Source: Atopobiaceae bacterium (lineage in GTDB: Bacteria > Actinomycetota > Coriobacteriia > Coriobacteriales > Atopobiaceae). From it: a DNA stretch of 5,181 nt. Positions within the stretch are counted from its first letter, which is position 1. The number at the start of each line of letters is the position of its first letter. Of this stretch, positions 1 to 5,181 are shown one piece after another. A program made the translations under genes and the position numbers. The stretch lies in the NCBI GenBank assembly GCA_017460265.1, contig JAFUBJ010000371.1:1-5181 (forward strand), in the 5' to 3' direction. The notes under the pieces were generated by a model. That model saw only the letters and a list, made by a program, of their open reading frames with translations. It had not been told where the DNA came from and made no database searches.

Positions 1-1
1 C

Positions 2-160
2 CATCCCATCGTGGGAGACGCGCTCTACGGGGGCAGACGTCATGCAAAGGGCCTCATGCTCCATGCGCACGAGGTGCGCCTGGTGCATCCCGTCACCAAT
101 AAACAGCTGGTCATTGTCTCGCAGGCTCCCGAACGGTTTCCAACCTTCCCGAAGCGGTAG
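2..160 (+). CDS. RluA/RluD-family 23S rRNA pseudouridine synthase, C-terminal end only
   Basis: This is the final 52 codons of a gene that starts before the window; the frame is open from base 2 and ends at TAG 158-160. The first visible residues, HPIVGDALYGG, match the conserved C-terminal motif of the RluA family of pseudouridine synthases (in this family typically HPIxGDxxYG), followed by the usual LMLHAHEVRLVHPVTNKQL strand and a short end (APERFPTFPKR). Family members isomerise specific uridines of 23S rRNA (or tRNA) in the cytoplasm. The catalytic Asp motif (HRLDxxTSG) and any S4 RNA-binding domain lie upstream of the window, so RluA, RluC or RluD type cannot be decided. No strong terminator follows the stop; the hydrogenase gene begins 105 bases later on the same strand, so some read-through is possible. 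The family call is fairly sure; the exact target is unknown. Confidence 0.87.
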   Translation, partial: HPIVGDALYGGRRHAKGLMLHAHEVRLVHPVTNKQLVIVSQAPERFPTFPKR

Positions 161-176
161 GCAAGAATTGTGGCCT

Positions 177-206
177 TTCATGGTTAATGTGGCCCTCGGC
201 TATACT
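177..206 (+). promoter_or_regulatory. weak candidate promoter for the hydrogenase gene
   Basis: TATACT at 201-206 is a good -10 hexamer. The best -35 is poor: TTCATG at 177-182 with an 18-base spacer matches only three of six consensus positions, so an activator may be needed or the gene may be read from upstream. The 7-base word TGTGGCC occurs twice just upstream of the -10 (169-175 and 188-194), a possible regulator site. A start near base 213 would give a leader of about 50 bases containing a short GC hairpin (CGGCG 214-218 with CGCCG 231-235). This is inference from sequence only. Confidence 0.35.
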
Positions 207-265
207 GAAGGTACGGCGCTCCGCTTGGACCGCCGGCACTGGACACATTAAGGAGAGGAACGCCC

Positions 266-1846
266 ATGGCAGAAGTCAACATGCGTGGCGTGTATACCAA
301 CCTGACCGAGATCCGCCGCCGGGTCTTTTCTGAGGTGGCAAAGATCGTCTATGAGCTGGGGAGCGACCCCTCCAAGTCTGATCGCGACTTCGACCATGCC
401 TTCGAGGAGCTGCCGTACCAGATCATCCCGGGTGACGTGGCAACCTACCGCGAGAGCGTCTTCCTTGAGCGCGCCATCGTCTCGGAGCGCATTCGCCTGG
501 CCATGGGCTTGCCGCAGCAGGGCGTCGACCGTCCGCGTTCCATTTCCGAGGGCATGGCCGAGGCCGCCGGTCCCGAGGCCTACTACCAGCCGCCGCTCAT
601 CAACGTCATCAAGTTTGCCTGCAACGCCTGCGAAGACAACGTCTATCGTGTCTCGAGCGCCTGCCAGGGCTGCCTTGCCCACCCATGCCGCGAGATTTGC
701 CCCAAGAAGGCCATCTCCTTCCGCCACAAGAAGGCCTTCATTGACCACAGCCTGTGCGTCTCCTGTGGCATGTGCGCCAAGGTGTGCCCCTACCACGCCA
801 TTCACCATCACACGCGCCCCTGCGCCGAGGCTTGTGGCATGAAGGCCATTGGCTCCGACGACCACGGTCGTGCCGACATCAACTACGAGAAGTGCGTCAG
901 CTGCGGCCAGTGCCTTGTCAACTGCCCCTTTGGCGCCATTGCCGACAAGAGCCAGCTGGTGCAGGTCATCTGGTCGATTCTGGGCGGCGAGGAAGTCATT
1001 GCCGCCGTCGCGCCCGCCTTCGTGGGGCAGTTTGGCGGCAAGGGCAACGTGGGCAAGCTCCGCGAGGCCTTCCGGCAGCTGGGCTTCTCGGGCGTGGAGG
1101 AGGTCGCCATCGGCGCGGACCTCTGCGCAGTGGAAGAGGCCGAGATGTTCCTTGACGAGGTGCCCAACAAGATTCCCTTCATGGGCACGTCCTGCTGCCC
1201 GGCCTGGTCGTCCATGGCAAAGATGGAATTTCCCAAGCAGGCGGACTGCATCTCGATGGCGCTCACGCCCATGGTGCTGACGGCGCGCATGATCCGCCGC
1301 AAGCACCCCAACGCCAAGATCGTCTTCGTGGGACCGTGCGCGGCCAAGAAGCTCGAGGCCATGCGCCAGTCGGTGCGCTCCGAGGTGGACTTCGTCCTGA
1401 CCTTCGAGGAGATGGCCGGCATGATGGAGGCCAAGGGCATCGACTACCTTGCGCTGGAGGACGACAACAAGAGCGACTTTGACGTTGCCTCCGAGGACGG
1501 CCGCATGTTTGCTGTGGCGGGCGGCGTTGCCAACGCGGTGGTCAACGTCATTCATCGCGAGCACCCCGAGATGGAGGTCAAGGTCAAGAATGCCGAGGGC
1601 TTGGAGGCATGCCGCCAGATGCTGAAGGAGGCCGTCAAGGGCATGTACCCAGGCTATCTGCTTGAGGGCATGGCATGTCCGGGCGGCTGTGTCGCAGGTG
1701 CGGGAACGCTTCAGCCCATCACCAAGTCCGTTGCGGCAGTCAAGCGCTATGCCAAGCGCTCTCCGCACGCCAACGCCGTGGACAACGAGTTCCGCTCTCT
1801 CATCCACAAGCTTGAGCGCGAAGAGGACGGCCAGAAGGACGAGTAG
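266..1846 (+). CDS. [FeFe] hydrogenase, probably group B, ferredoxin-like N-terminal half
   Basis: A 526-residue soluble protein predicted to catalyse reversible 2H+ + 2e- = H2 with a ferredoxin-type electron partner. The start ATG 266 is set by AAGGAG at 250-255. Residues 1-115 lack cysteine and contain the region (EIRRRVFSEVAK..., then ERAIVSERIRLAMG) I associate with group B1/B3 hydrogenases. Residues 119-220 hold 16 cysteines: CxxC (119,122), CxxCx4CxxxCP (133,136,141,145), CxxCxxCxxxCP (164,167,170,174), CxxxC (186,190) and CxxCxxCxxxCP (210,213,216,220), enough in number for four [4Fe-4S] clusters. The catalytic half has all three H-cluster motifs: TSCCPAW (308-314), GPCAAKKLE (356-364) and EGMACPGGCVAGAG (467-480). 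By analogy with Clostridium pasteurianum CpI, C311, C358, C471 and C475 hold the H-cluster and C310 passes protons. GPC in place of the MPC of classical group A enzymes, and GAG in place of GGG, point to group B. No signal peptide or membrane segment is visible. No HydE/F/G maturase or partner subunit is in the window; the gene seems to be transcribed alone, ending at a strong terminator. Hydrogenase identity is sure; subgroup and physiological direction are inferred. Confidence 0.93.
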   Translation: MAEVNMRGVYTNLTEIRRRVFSEVAKIVYELGSDPSKSDRDFDHAFEELPYQIIPGDVATYRESVFLERAIVSERIRLAMGLPQQGVDRPRSISEGMAEAAGPEAYYQPPLINVIKFACNACEDNVYRVSSACQGCLAHPCREICPKKAISFRHKKAFIDHSLCVSCGMCAKVCPYHAIHHHTRPCAEACGMKAIGSDDHGRADINYEKCVSCGQCLVNCPFGAIADKSQLVQVIWSILGGEEVIAAVAPAFVGQFGGKGNVGKLREAFRQLGFSGVEEVAIGADLCAVEEAEMFLDEVPNKIPFMGTSCCPAWSSMAKMEFPKQADCISMALTPMVLTARMIRRKHPNAKIVFVGPCAAKKLEAMRQSVRSEVDFVLTFEEMAGMMEAKGIDYLALEDDNKSDFDVASEDGRMFAVAGGVANAVVNVIHREHPEMEVKVKNAEGLEACRQMLKEAVKGMYPGYLLEGMACPGGCVAGAGTLQPITKSVAAVKRYAKRSPHANAVDNEFRSLIHKLEREEDGQKDE

Positions 1847-1894
1847 GGACACCCCCGGACGGAGGCTTCTGTTCAACGGACACAACCCGGCTTT

Positions 1895-1939
1895 GAAGGC
1901 CGCTGACGGGATGCAAAACGCGTTCCGTCAGCGGTTTTT
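1895..1939 (+). terminator. intrinsic terminator of the hydrogenase gene
   Basis: Forty-nine bases after the hydrogenase stop, CCGCTGACGG (1900-1909) pairs perfectly with CCGTCAGCGG (1925-1934). Pairing extends inward with G-U pairs to a loop AAAAC (1915-1919), and outward to GAAGG opposite TTTTT. The run TTTTT (1935-1939) directly after the GC-rich stem is the classic rho-independent form. This hairpin is also unit 1 of the palindrome array at 1900-2085. Confidence 0.78.
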
Positions 1940-2085
1940 GCTCCCGAAACGCGCTGATGAAATGAGAAAACTCATTCTGTCAGTACCTCTTGTCCTCAAA
2001 AACGCTGACAAATGAGAATTCTCGCTTCGTCAGTGGCTCTTGCTCCTAAAACTAGCTGACGAAACGCAAAACCCATTCTGTCAGC
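1900..2085. repeat. array of four palindromic hairpin units with exact 51-base period
   Basis: GCTGAC (GCTGAT in unit 2) begins at 1902, 1953, 2004 and 2055, exactly 51 bases apart each time. Each is followed about 20 bases later by the complement GTCAGC or GTCAGT (1927-1932, 1979-1984, 2029-2034, 2080-2085), so each unit folds into a hairpin with a short A/T-rich loop. Units 2 and 3 continue pairing inward through AATGAG with CTCATT (1961-1966/1971-1976) and through GAG with CTC around AATT (2014-2016/2021-2023). The three linkers are also related (TTTTTGCTCC, CTCTTGTCCTC, CTCTTGCTCC, then AAAAC-like), so the whole 51 bases duplicated; the linker after unit 4 is unrelated. Unit 1 is a good terminator; the others lack a strong T run on the + strand, though the A runs before units 3 and 4 would be T runs on the other strand. 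Origin as a tandem duplication of a terminator or a palindromic intergenic element is inference. No long open frame crosses it. Confidence 0.85.
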
Positions 2086-2104
2086 AGGTAACGGCCAGAC
2101 TCGC

Positions 2105-2132
2105 GCCCGCACAGCCCAACCCTGTTGCGGGC
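2105..2132. other. bulged GC-rich hairpin between the palindrome array and the promoter
   Basis: GCCCGCA-CAG (2105-2114) pairs with CTG-T-TGCGGGC (2122-2132), ten base pairs with one bulged T and loop CCCAACC. A competing fold pairs CAGCCC (2112-2117) with GGGCTG (2129-2134). No T run follows on the + strand, so it is a poor terminator in that direction. It lies upstream of the predicted transcription start of the export operon, so it would be in that operon's mRNA only if another promoter is used. The rest of 2133-2184 shows only small features: the palindrome AGACGTCT (2143-2150) and ATAAACG twice (2136-2142, 2156-2162). Confidence 0.45.
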
Positions 2133-2184
2133 TGGATAAACGAGACGTCTGCACCATAAACGCCGTTTTCTTTTGTGTCTTTCC

Positions 2185-2213
2185 TTGTCACCTTTTTGGA
2201 TAAGGAATAAACT
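2185..2213 (+). promoter_or_regulatory. sigma-70-like promoter of the export operon
   Basis: TTGTCA (2185-2190, five of six consensus positions) lies 17 bases before TAAACT (2208-2213, four of six). A T-rich tract (2165-2184) lies just upstream and could act as an UP-like element. The predicted start near 2220 leaves a leader of about 44 bases before ATG 2264. This is the best promoter-like sequence in the 417-base gap, and it follows the terminator array as expected for a new transcription unit. Confidence 0.6.
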
Positions 2214-2263
2214 CAAGGATGTTGCAAAACGCAGTTGATTCGCATCACGCACAAGGAGAGCCC

Positions 2264-4207
2264 ATGGCCCCGGAAGATTCCTCTACGCAGGAGACCCAGC
2301 TTCTCGATCAGGAAACGCAGCTTCTCGATCAAGAGACCCAGCTTCTTGCTCAAGACACGCAGTCCCTGGAGACCCCGACCTTTGACACCATCCAGCCGCC
2401 TGCCGAGGACGAGCAGGAGGCTCTTGCGGCCCTCAAGGCGCTCGAGGACCGGCGTGCGGCGCGTCGCCGCTCCGTCATCATCAAGGCGGGAGCAGCGGCA
2501 GGAGCTCTGGCGCTTGCACTGGGTGGCTTCTTCTTTGTGCGATCTGTCCTCAACAAGCCCAAGTCAAACTCGCCCTACGAGACCGCCGTGGCATCCTACG
2601 ACAGCTTCAAGGTCAGCGTGCAGGGTTCTGGTGCGTTGCAGCCCTACGCGCAGGTGGTCGTCACGCCCGAGGTTGACGGCATCATCGACACAGTGAACGT
2701 CACGCAGGGACAGCAGGTCAAGGCGGGGGACGTCCTCTTTACGCTGCGCAACTCCGAGATCGACAAGGCCATAGCGGATGCCGAGGAGGCCTACACCAAG
2801 GCTCAGAACGAGCTGAGCAAGGCCTACGAGGCGCTTTCCAAGGCAGAGGGCGAGAGGGACACGGCAAGGGCCAAGCACGACAGTGCCCAGGCCGTGGCAG
2901 ACTCCACGCGTGCCCAGGCTCAGGCCGCCTACGACGCCGCATTCAACAAGGTTGCTGATCCCGCAAACAGGGAATTTGCGGATCAGGAGAAGATCTATAA
3001 CGACAAGAAGAAGTTCATCGATGTCGATGGTAAGAAGAAAGACTATGACGAGGCCGTAGCAATCTGCGCTCAAGCTCAGGACGTGTATGATCGCGCTGAT
3101 GATGAGGTCACATTTGCGGAGGATCGTTACGCAGCAAATCCCAGCTCTGAAAACGAGAAGCTGCTCGAGGATGCTAAAAAGGTTAGAGCTGAAGCAATGG
3201 ATGACTTGGATGACGCAAGAGATTTGATGCTTGCTACCGAGTCGATCTACCTCGATGCCGTTGAAGAGATGAAGGATCCCGAAGCAAAGTATTCTGCAGC
3301 TGCGACGGCTCACCAAGAGGCCCTCTCTGCTGCGGCGTCTGCCGGCGATGCGGCCAAGTCGCGCTACAGCATCCCTGACGTTCCCAGCTATGACGAGTCG
3401 AGCTACAGCTCGTCCATCGAGTCTGCCCAGAGCTCCATCACGTCTGCCGAGCAGTCGCTCAAGACGGCGGAGCGCGCGCTCAACACCGAGAAGGAGCGTG
3501 GAGAGAAGCGCACGGTCAAGGCACCCAAGGGCGGAAACCTCATCTCGTTCTCTGCCGTGGTTGGCGCCTCCGTTGGTGGTGCGACAGGCGGCACGTCTTC
3601 CACAAAGTCAACGACCTCGCTTGCCACCATCGCCGACGTCTCGCAGATGCGCGTCTCGCTGGAGATCAACGAGATCGACATCACCTCGGTCAAGGCCGGA
3701 CAGCGCGCCACGGTCACCTTTGCGAGCGTACCGGGACTCCAGCAGGAAGCCCGTGTCGTGGACGTCGCTACTGTCGCGTCTGGATCGGGCGAGTCCTCGG
3801 GCGGCGGCGTGGCGACCTTCACGGTGGAGTGCGTCATCCCCAAGCCGGACAAGCGCATCAAGCCGGGCATGACGGCGACCATCACCATCTACACCACCGA
3901 CCTGCAAAACGTCCTCATCGTTCCTGCCGCTGCGGTGCATGAGCTCTCTGACGGAGATTATGTAGACGTGTTTGACGACCCAGACGAGGCAGACAACCTC
4001 ACGGCGGAGTCTCCGGAGCCCAAGACCACGCGCGTCAAGGTCAAGGTGTCCGAGAAGTCCTCGTCGCAGGCAGTTATCGCGTCTGGCCTTTCCGAAGGTG
4101 ACGTGGTGCTGGTGAGCGGTCCGAGCGACGATCAAAGCGGCGAGGCGGCTGAGGGCGAGGGCGACGAGCTCTCGACCGACGAGCAGAGTGCCGAAGCGGA
4201 AGCTTAA
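2264..4207 (+). CDS. MacA-like membrane-fusion (HlyD/RND-type) adaptor of an ABC exporter
   Basis: A 647-residue adaptor that should bridge the outer face of a MacB-type permease. I chose ATG 2264 because AAGGAG (2253-2258) sits five bases upstream; the in-frame ATG at 2219 has no clear ribosome site and lies at the predicted transcription start. Layout: residues 10-36 carry an ETQLLDQ heptad repeat; 48-69 are charged, ending RRAARRR; about 71-92 form one membrane helix (AGAAAGALALALGGFFFV), placing the N-terminus in the cytoplasm; 120-162 are the first lipoyl-like half (GSGALQPYAQ, VDGIIDTVNVTQGQQVKAGD); about 165-415 are a long Ala/Glu/Lys-rich coiled coil; TVKAPKGGNLISF (near 420) returns to the lipoyl half; about 452-560 form the beta-barrel (SLATIADVSQMRVSLEINEID, then KPGMTATITIY at 533); a membrane-proximal domain follows; and 621-647 are a very acidic tail (11 D/E, no K/R). 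It is much longer than typical MacA (about 370 residues) because of the tail, the long coiled coil and the acidic end. In a bacterium without an outer membrane such adaptors are thought to present or extract substrate rather than join a TolC channel. The substrate is unknown. Confidence 0.86.
   Translation: MAPEDSSTQETQLLDQETQLLDQETQLLAQDTQSLETPTFDTIQPPAEDEQEALAALKALEDRRAARRRSVIIKAGAAAGALALALGGFFFVRSVLNKPKSNSPYETAVASYDSFKVSVQGSGALQPYAQVVVTPEVDGIIDTVNVTQGQQVKAGDVLFTLRNSEIDKAIADAEEAYTKAQNELSKAYEALSKAEGERDTARAKHDSAQAVADSTRAQAQAAYDAAFNKVADPANREFADQEKIYNDKKKFIDVDGKKKDYDEAVAICAQAQDVYDRADDEVTFAEDRYAANPSSENEKLLEDAKKVRAEAMDDLDDARDLMLATESIYLDAVEEMKDPEAKYSAAATAHQEALSAAASAGDAAKSRYSIPDVPSYDESSYSSSIESAQSSITSAEQSLKTAERALNTEKERGEKRTVKAPKGGNLISFSAVVGASVGGATGGTSSTKSTTSLATIADVSQMRVSLEINEIDITSVKAGQRATVTFASVPGLQQEARVVDVATVASGSGESSGGGVATFTVECVIPKPDKRIKPGMTATITIYTTDLQNVLIVPAAAVHELSDGDYVDVFDDPDEADNLTAESPEPKTTRVKVKVSEKSSSQAVIASGLSEGDVVLVSGPSDDQSGEAAEGEGDELSTDEQSAEAEA
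2291..2353 (+). repeat. three tandem 21-base repeats within the adaptor gene
   Basis: Copies at 2291-2311, 2312-2332 and 2333-2353 encode ETQLLDQ, ETQLLDQ and ETQLLAQ; a decayed fourth copy (2354-2374) gives DTQSLET. Differences between copies are mostly silent or single changes, indicating recent in-frame duplication. Copy number may vary between strains by replication slippage without shifting the frame. Confidence 0.9.
2941..3300 (+). other. low-GC block inside the adaptor coiled coil
   Basis: Counting by hand, 172 of 360 bases are G or C (48%), against 85 of 120 (71%) just before (2821-2940) and 42 of 60 (70%) just after (3301-3360). Both edges are abrupt and the frame is kept. Codons otherwise scarce in the gene appear here (AGA, AAA, TTG, GTT, GCA). 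It encodes about residues 227-346, the distal part of the predicted helical hairpin, rich in Asp, Glu, Lys and Tyr. It may be a recombined or inserted segment. Confidence 0.75.
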
Positions 4208-4262
4208 GCCCATGGCGATTGGCTACAACAGGACAACGCCCGCCCCAACAGGGGGCGCCGTC

Positions 4263-5024
4263 ATGGCATCTCGGCCAAAGTCGCCTGCGTCGTCGACTCC
4301 CGTCATCGACGTGCGCAACGTCTATCGCATCTATGAGTCGGCGGCGGGCTATTTCACGGCGCTCAGGGGCGTGTCGCTCACGGTGACGCGGGGAGAGTTC
4401 CTCTGCATCATGGGGCCGTCCGGCTCGGGCAAGTCGACCCTCATGAACATGCTCGGCTGCCTTGACACCCCCACCTCAGGGACCTATCGCCTGGAGGGCC
4501 TGGACGTCTCGACGCTAAGCGACGACGAGCTGGCGGAGCTGCGTGCGACACGCCTGGGCTTTGTCTTCCAGAGCTTCAACCTGCTGCCGCGCGCCACGGT
4601 CCTGCGCAACGTGATGCTGCCGCTCACCTATACCGACATTCCCAAGAGCGAGCGCACGAGGCGAGCGGTGAAGGCCCTCACCTCGGTCGGGCTCCCTCCC
4701 GAGTACTTTGACCACAACTCCAACGAGCTGTCGGGCGGCCAGATGCAGCGCGTTGCCATCGCACGTGCTCTCGTCAACGACCCGGCGGTCATCCTGGCCG
4801 ACGAGCCCACGGGCAACCTTGACTCTGCGACGGGCGAGATGGTGCTCCAGACCTTCAAGCGCCTGCGCGAAGCGGGAAAGACCATCGTGCTCATCACTCA
4901 CGACCCCGAGGTCTGCGCGTGGGGCGACCGCACCATGCACATTCGCGACGGCCGTCTGCTCTCCGACGAGGAGGAGCGCGAGATTGTGCAGGCGTATGGC
5001 GGCACGGGAAGGGGGCGCACATGA
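4263..5024 (+). CDS. MacB/LolD-type ABC transporter ATP-binding protein
   Basis: A 253-residue cytoplasmic ATPase that powers the permease encoded next. All nucleotide-binding motifs are intact: Walker A GPSGSGKST (51-59), Q-loop Q103 in FVFQSFNLL, signature LSGGQMQR (156-163), Walker B VILADEP (176-182) with catalytic E181, D-loop GNLD (184-187) and switch histidine H213 in LITHD. MNMLGCLDTPTSG after Walker A and FQSFNLLPRATVLRNVMLPL are typical of the MacB/LolD/FtsE branch. The start is uncertain: ATG 4263 has AGGGGG at 4250-4255, seven bases upstream, and gives a normal family N-terminus. ATG 4212, four bases after the adaptor stop, would add 17 residues, and GTG 4188 would overlap the adaptor gene; both have weaker ribosome sites. 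The gene follows the adaptor closely and overlaps the permease gene by ATGA (5021-5024), so the three are almost surely one operon with translational coupling. The substrate cannot be inferred. Confidence 0.94.
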   Translation: MASRPKSPASSTPVIDVRNVYRIYESAAGYFTALRGVSLTVTRGEFLCIMGPSGSGKSTLMNMLGCLDTPTSGTYRLEGLDVSTLSDDELAELRATRLGFVFQSFNLLPRATVLRNVMLPLTYTDIPKSERTRRAVKALTSVGLPPEYFDHNSNELSGGQMQRVAIARALVNDPAVILADEPTGNLDSATGEMVLQTFKRLREAGKTIVLITHDPEVCAWGDRTMHIRDGRLLSDEEEREIVQAYGGTGRGRT

Positions 5025-5181
5025 GGGCAGACGACCTGGTCTACGAGACAGTGTCGGCACTGAGGGCAAACCGCGTGCGGAGCCTCCTGACCGTTCTGGG
5101 CATCGTCATCGGCATCGCGGCCGTCATAGCCATGACGGCACTCATCGGGGGCATCAAGCAGTCGCTCGTGGGCGAGCTGGG
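5021..5181 (+). CDS. MacB-type ABC transporter permease, N-terminal part
   Basis: The start ATG overlaps the ATPase stop as ATGA, and AGGGGG (5010-5015) lies five bases upstream. The 53 visible residues run MRADDLVYETVSALRANRVRS... and then a hydrophobic helix, about residues 22-43, starting LLTVLGIVIGIAAVIAM. The Arg-rich amphipathic lead followed by LTxLGIxIGIxxVI is the hallmark of the first membrane helix of MacB/FtsX-family permeases, which have four helices and a large extracytoplasmic MacB_PCD domain after helix 1. GGIKQSLVGEL begins that domain. The rest lies beyond the window. It should dimerise, bind the ATPase and contact the adaptor. The family call is firm given motif and context, though only the start is seen. 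Confidence 0.88.
   Translation, partial: MRADDLVYETVSALRANRVRSLLTVLGIVIGIAAVIAMTALIGGIKQSLVGEL

Noticed and set aside
161..265. A Rex or FNR operator before the hydrogenase
   Set aside because: TTGTGG and TGTGGCC words are present, but no full TTGTGA-N6-TCACAA or TTGAT-N4-ATCAA dyad can be found.
248..1885. A 545-codon open frame on the minus strand across the whole hydrogenase gene
   Set aside because: It is the mirror of a GC-rich gene whose third positions avoid stop complements. The protein is His/Leu/Ala/Val-rich low-complexity sequence without recognisable domains, while the + strand shows unmistakable hydrogenase motifs.
1900..2085. CRISPR array
   Set aside because: The regular 51-base period invites the idea, but repeats are only six or so identical bases, the between-repeat sequence is related from unit to unit instead of unique, and each unit is an internal palindrome.
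2052..2252. A 66-codon minus-strand frame in the intergenic region
   Set aside because: It runs through the palindromes and the predicted promoter, has no clear ribosome site, and encodes no recognisable protein.
2219..2263. An upstream start for the adaptor at ATG 2219
   Set aside because: No convincing ribosome site precedes it, it coincides with the predicted transcription start, and ATG 2264 has AAGGAG five bases upstream.
2564..3316. A 250-codon minus-strand frame inside the adaptor gene
   Set aside because: It lies antisense to the conserved lipoyl and coiled-coil coding region and its hydrophobic look is the complement of Glu/Asp/Lys codons.

Overview
This 5.2 kb window reads left to right on the + strand and is GC-rich, with strong preference for G/C-ending codons in most genes. 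It holds the 3' end of an RluA-family rRNA pseudouridine synthase gene, a complete [FeFe] hydrogenase gene that looks like group B, a 417-base intergenic stretch carrying an ordered array of palindromes, and the start of an export operon: a MacA-type membrane-fusion adaptor, a MacB/LolD-type ABC ATPase and the beginning of a MacB-type permease. GC-rich DNA, a group B-type monomeric [FeFe] hydrogenase and a membrane-anchored adaptor ABC exporter suggest an anaerobic fermenter. My best guess is a gut or oral actinobacterium of the class Coriobacteriia (Olsenella/Atopobium/Collinsella type). That is inferred from general character, not from a database match.

Region by region: bases 2-160 encode the last 52 residues of the pseudouridine synthase. 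Bases 161-265 are a short leader with a possible -10 (TATACT) and a clear ribosome binding site. Bases 266-1846 encode the hydrogenase, with 16 cysteines arranged for iron-sulfur clusters and then the three H-cluster motifs. Bases 1847-2263 have no gene. They hold a strong intrinsic terminator that is also the first of four hairpins repeating with an exact 51-base period, then a separate bulged hairpin, then a good sigma-70-like promoter for the export operon. Bases 2264-4207 encode the adaptor, 4263-5024 the ATPase, and from 5021 the permease runs off the window, overlapping the ATPase gene by ATGA.

The hydrogenase would exchange electrons between ferredoxin-like carriers and protons/H2 during fermentation; its maturation genes are not here. 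The adaptor, ATPase and permease should form one membrane complex: a permease dimer energised by the ATPase, with the adaptor on the outer face. The exported substrate cannot be told from sequence. I saw no clearly new multi-gene system. The items most worth a second look are the 51-base palindrome array, a sharply bounded low-GC block inside the adaptor's coiled coil, and a heptad repeat in the adaptor's predicted cytosolic tail.
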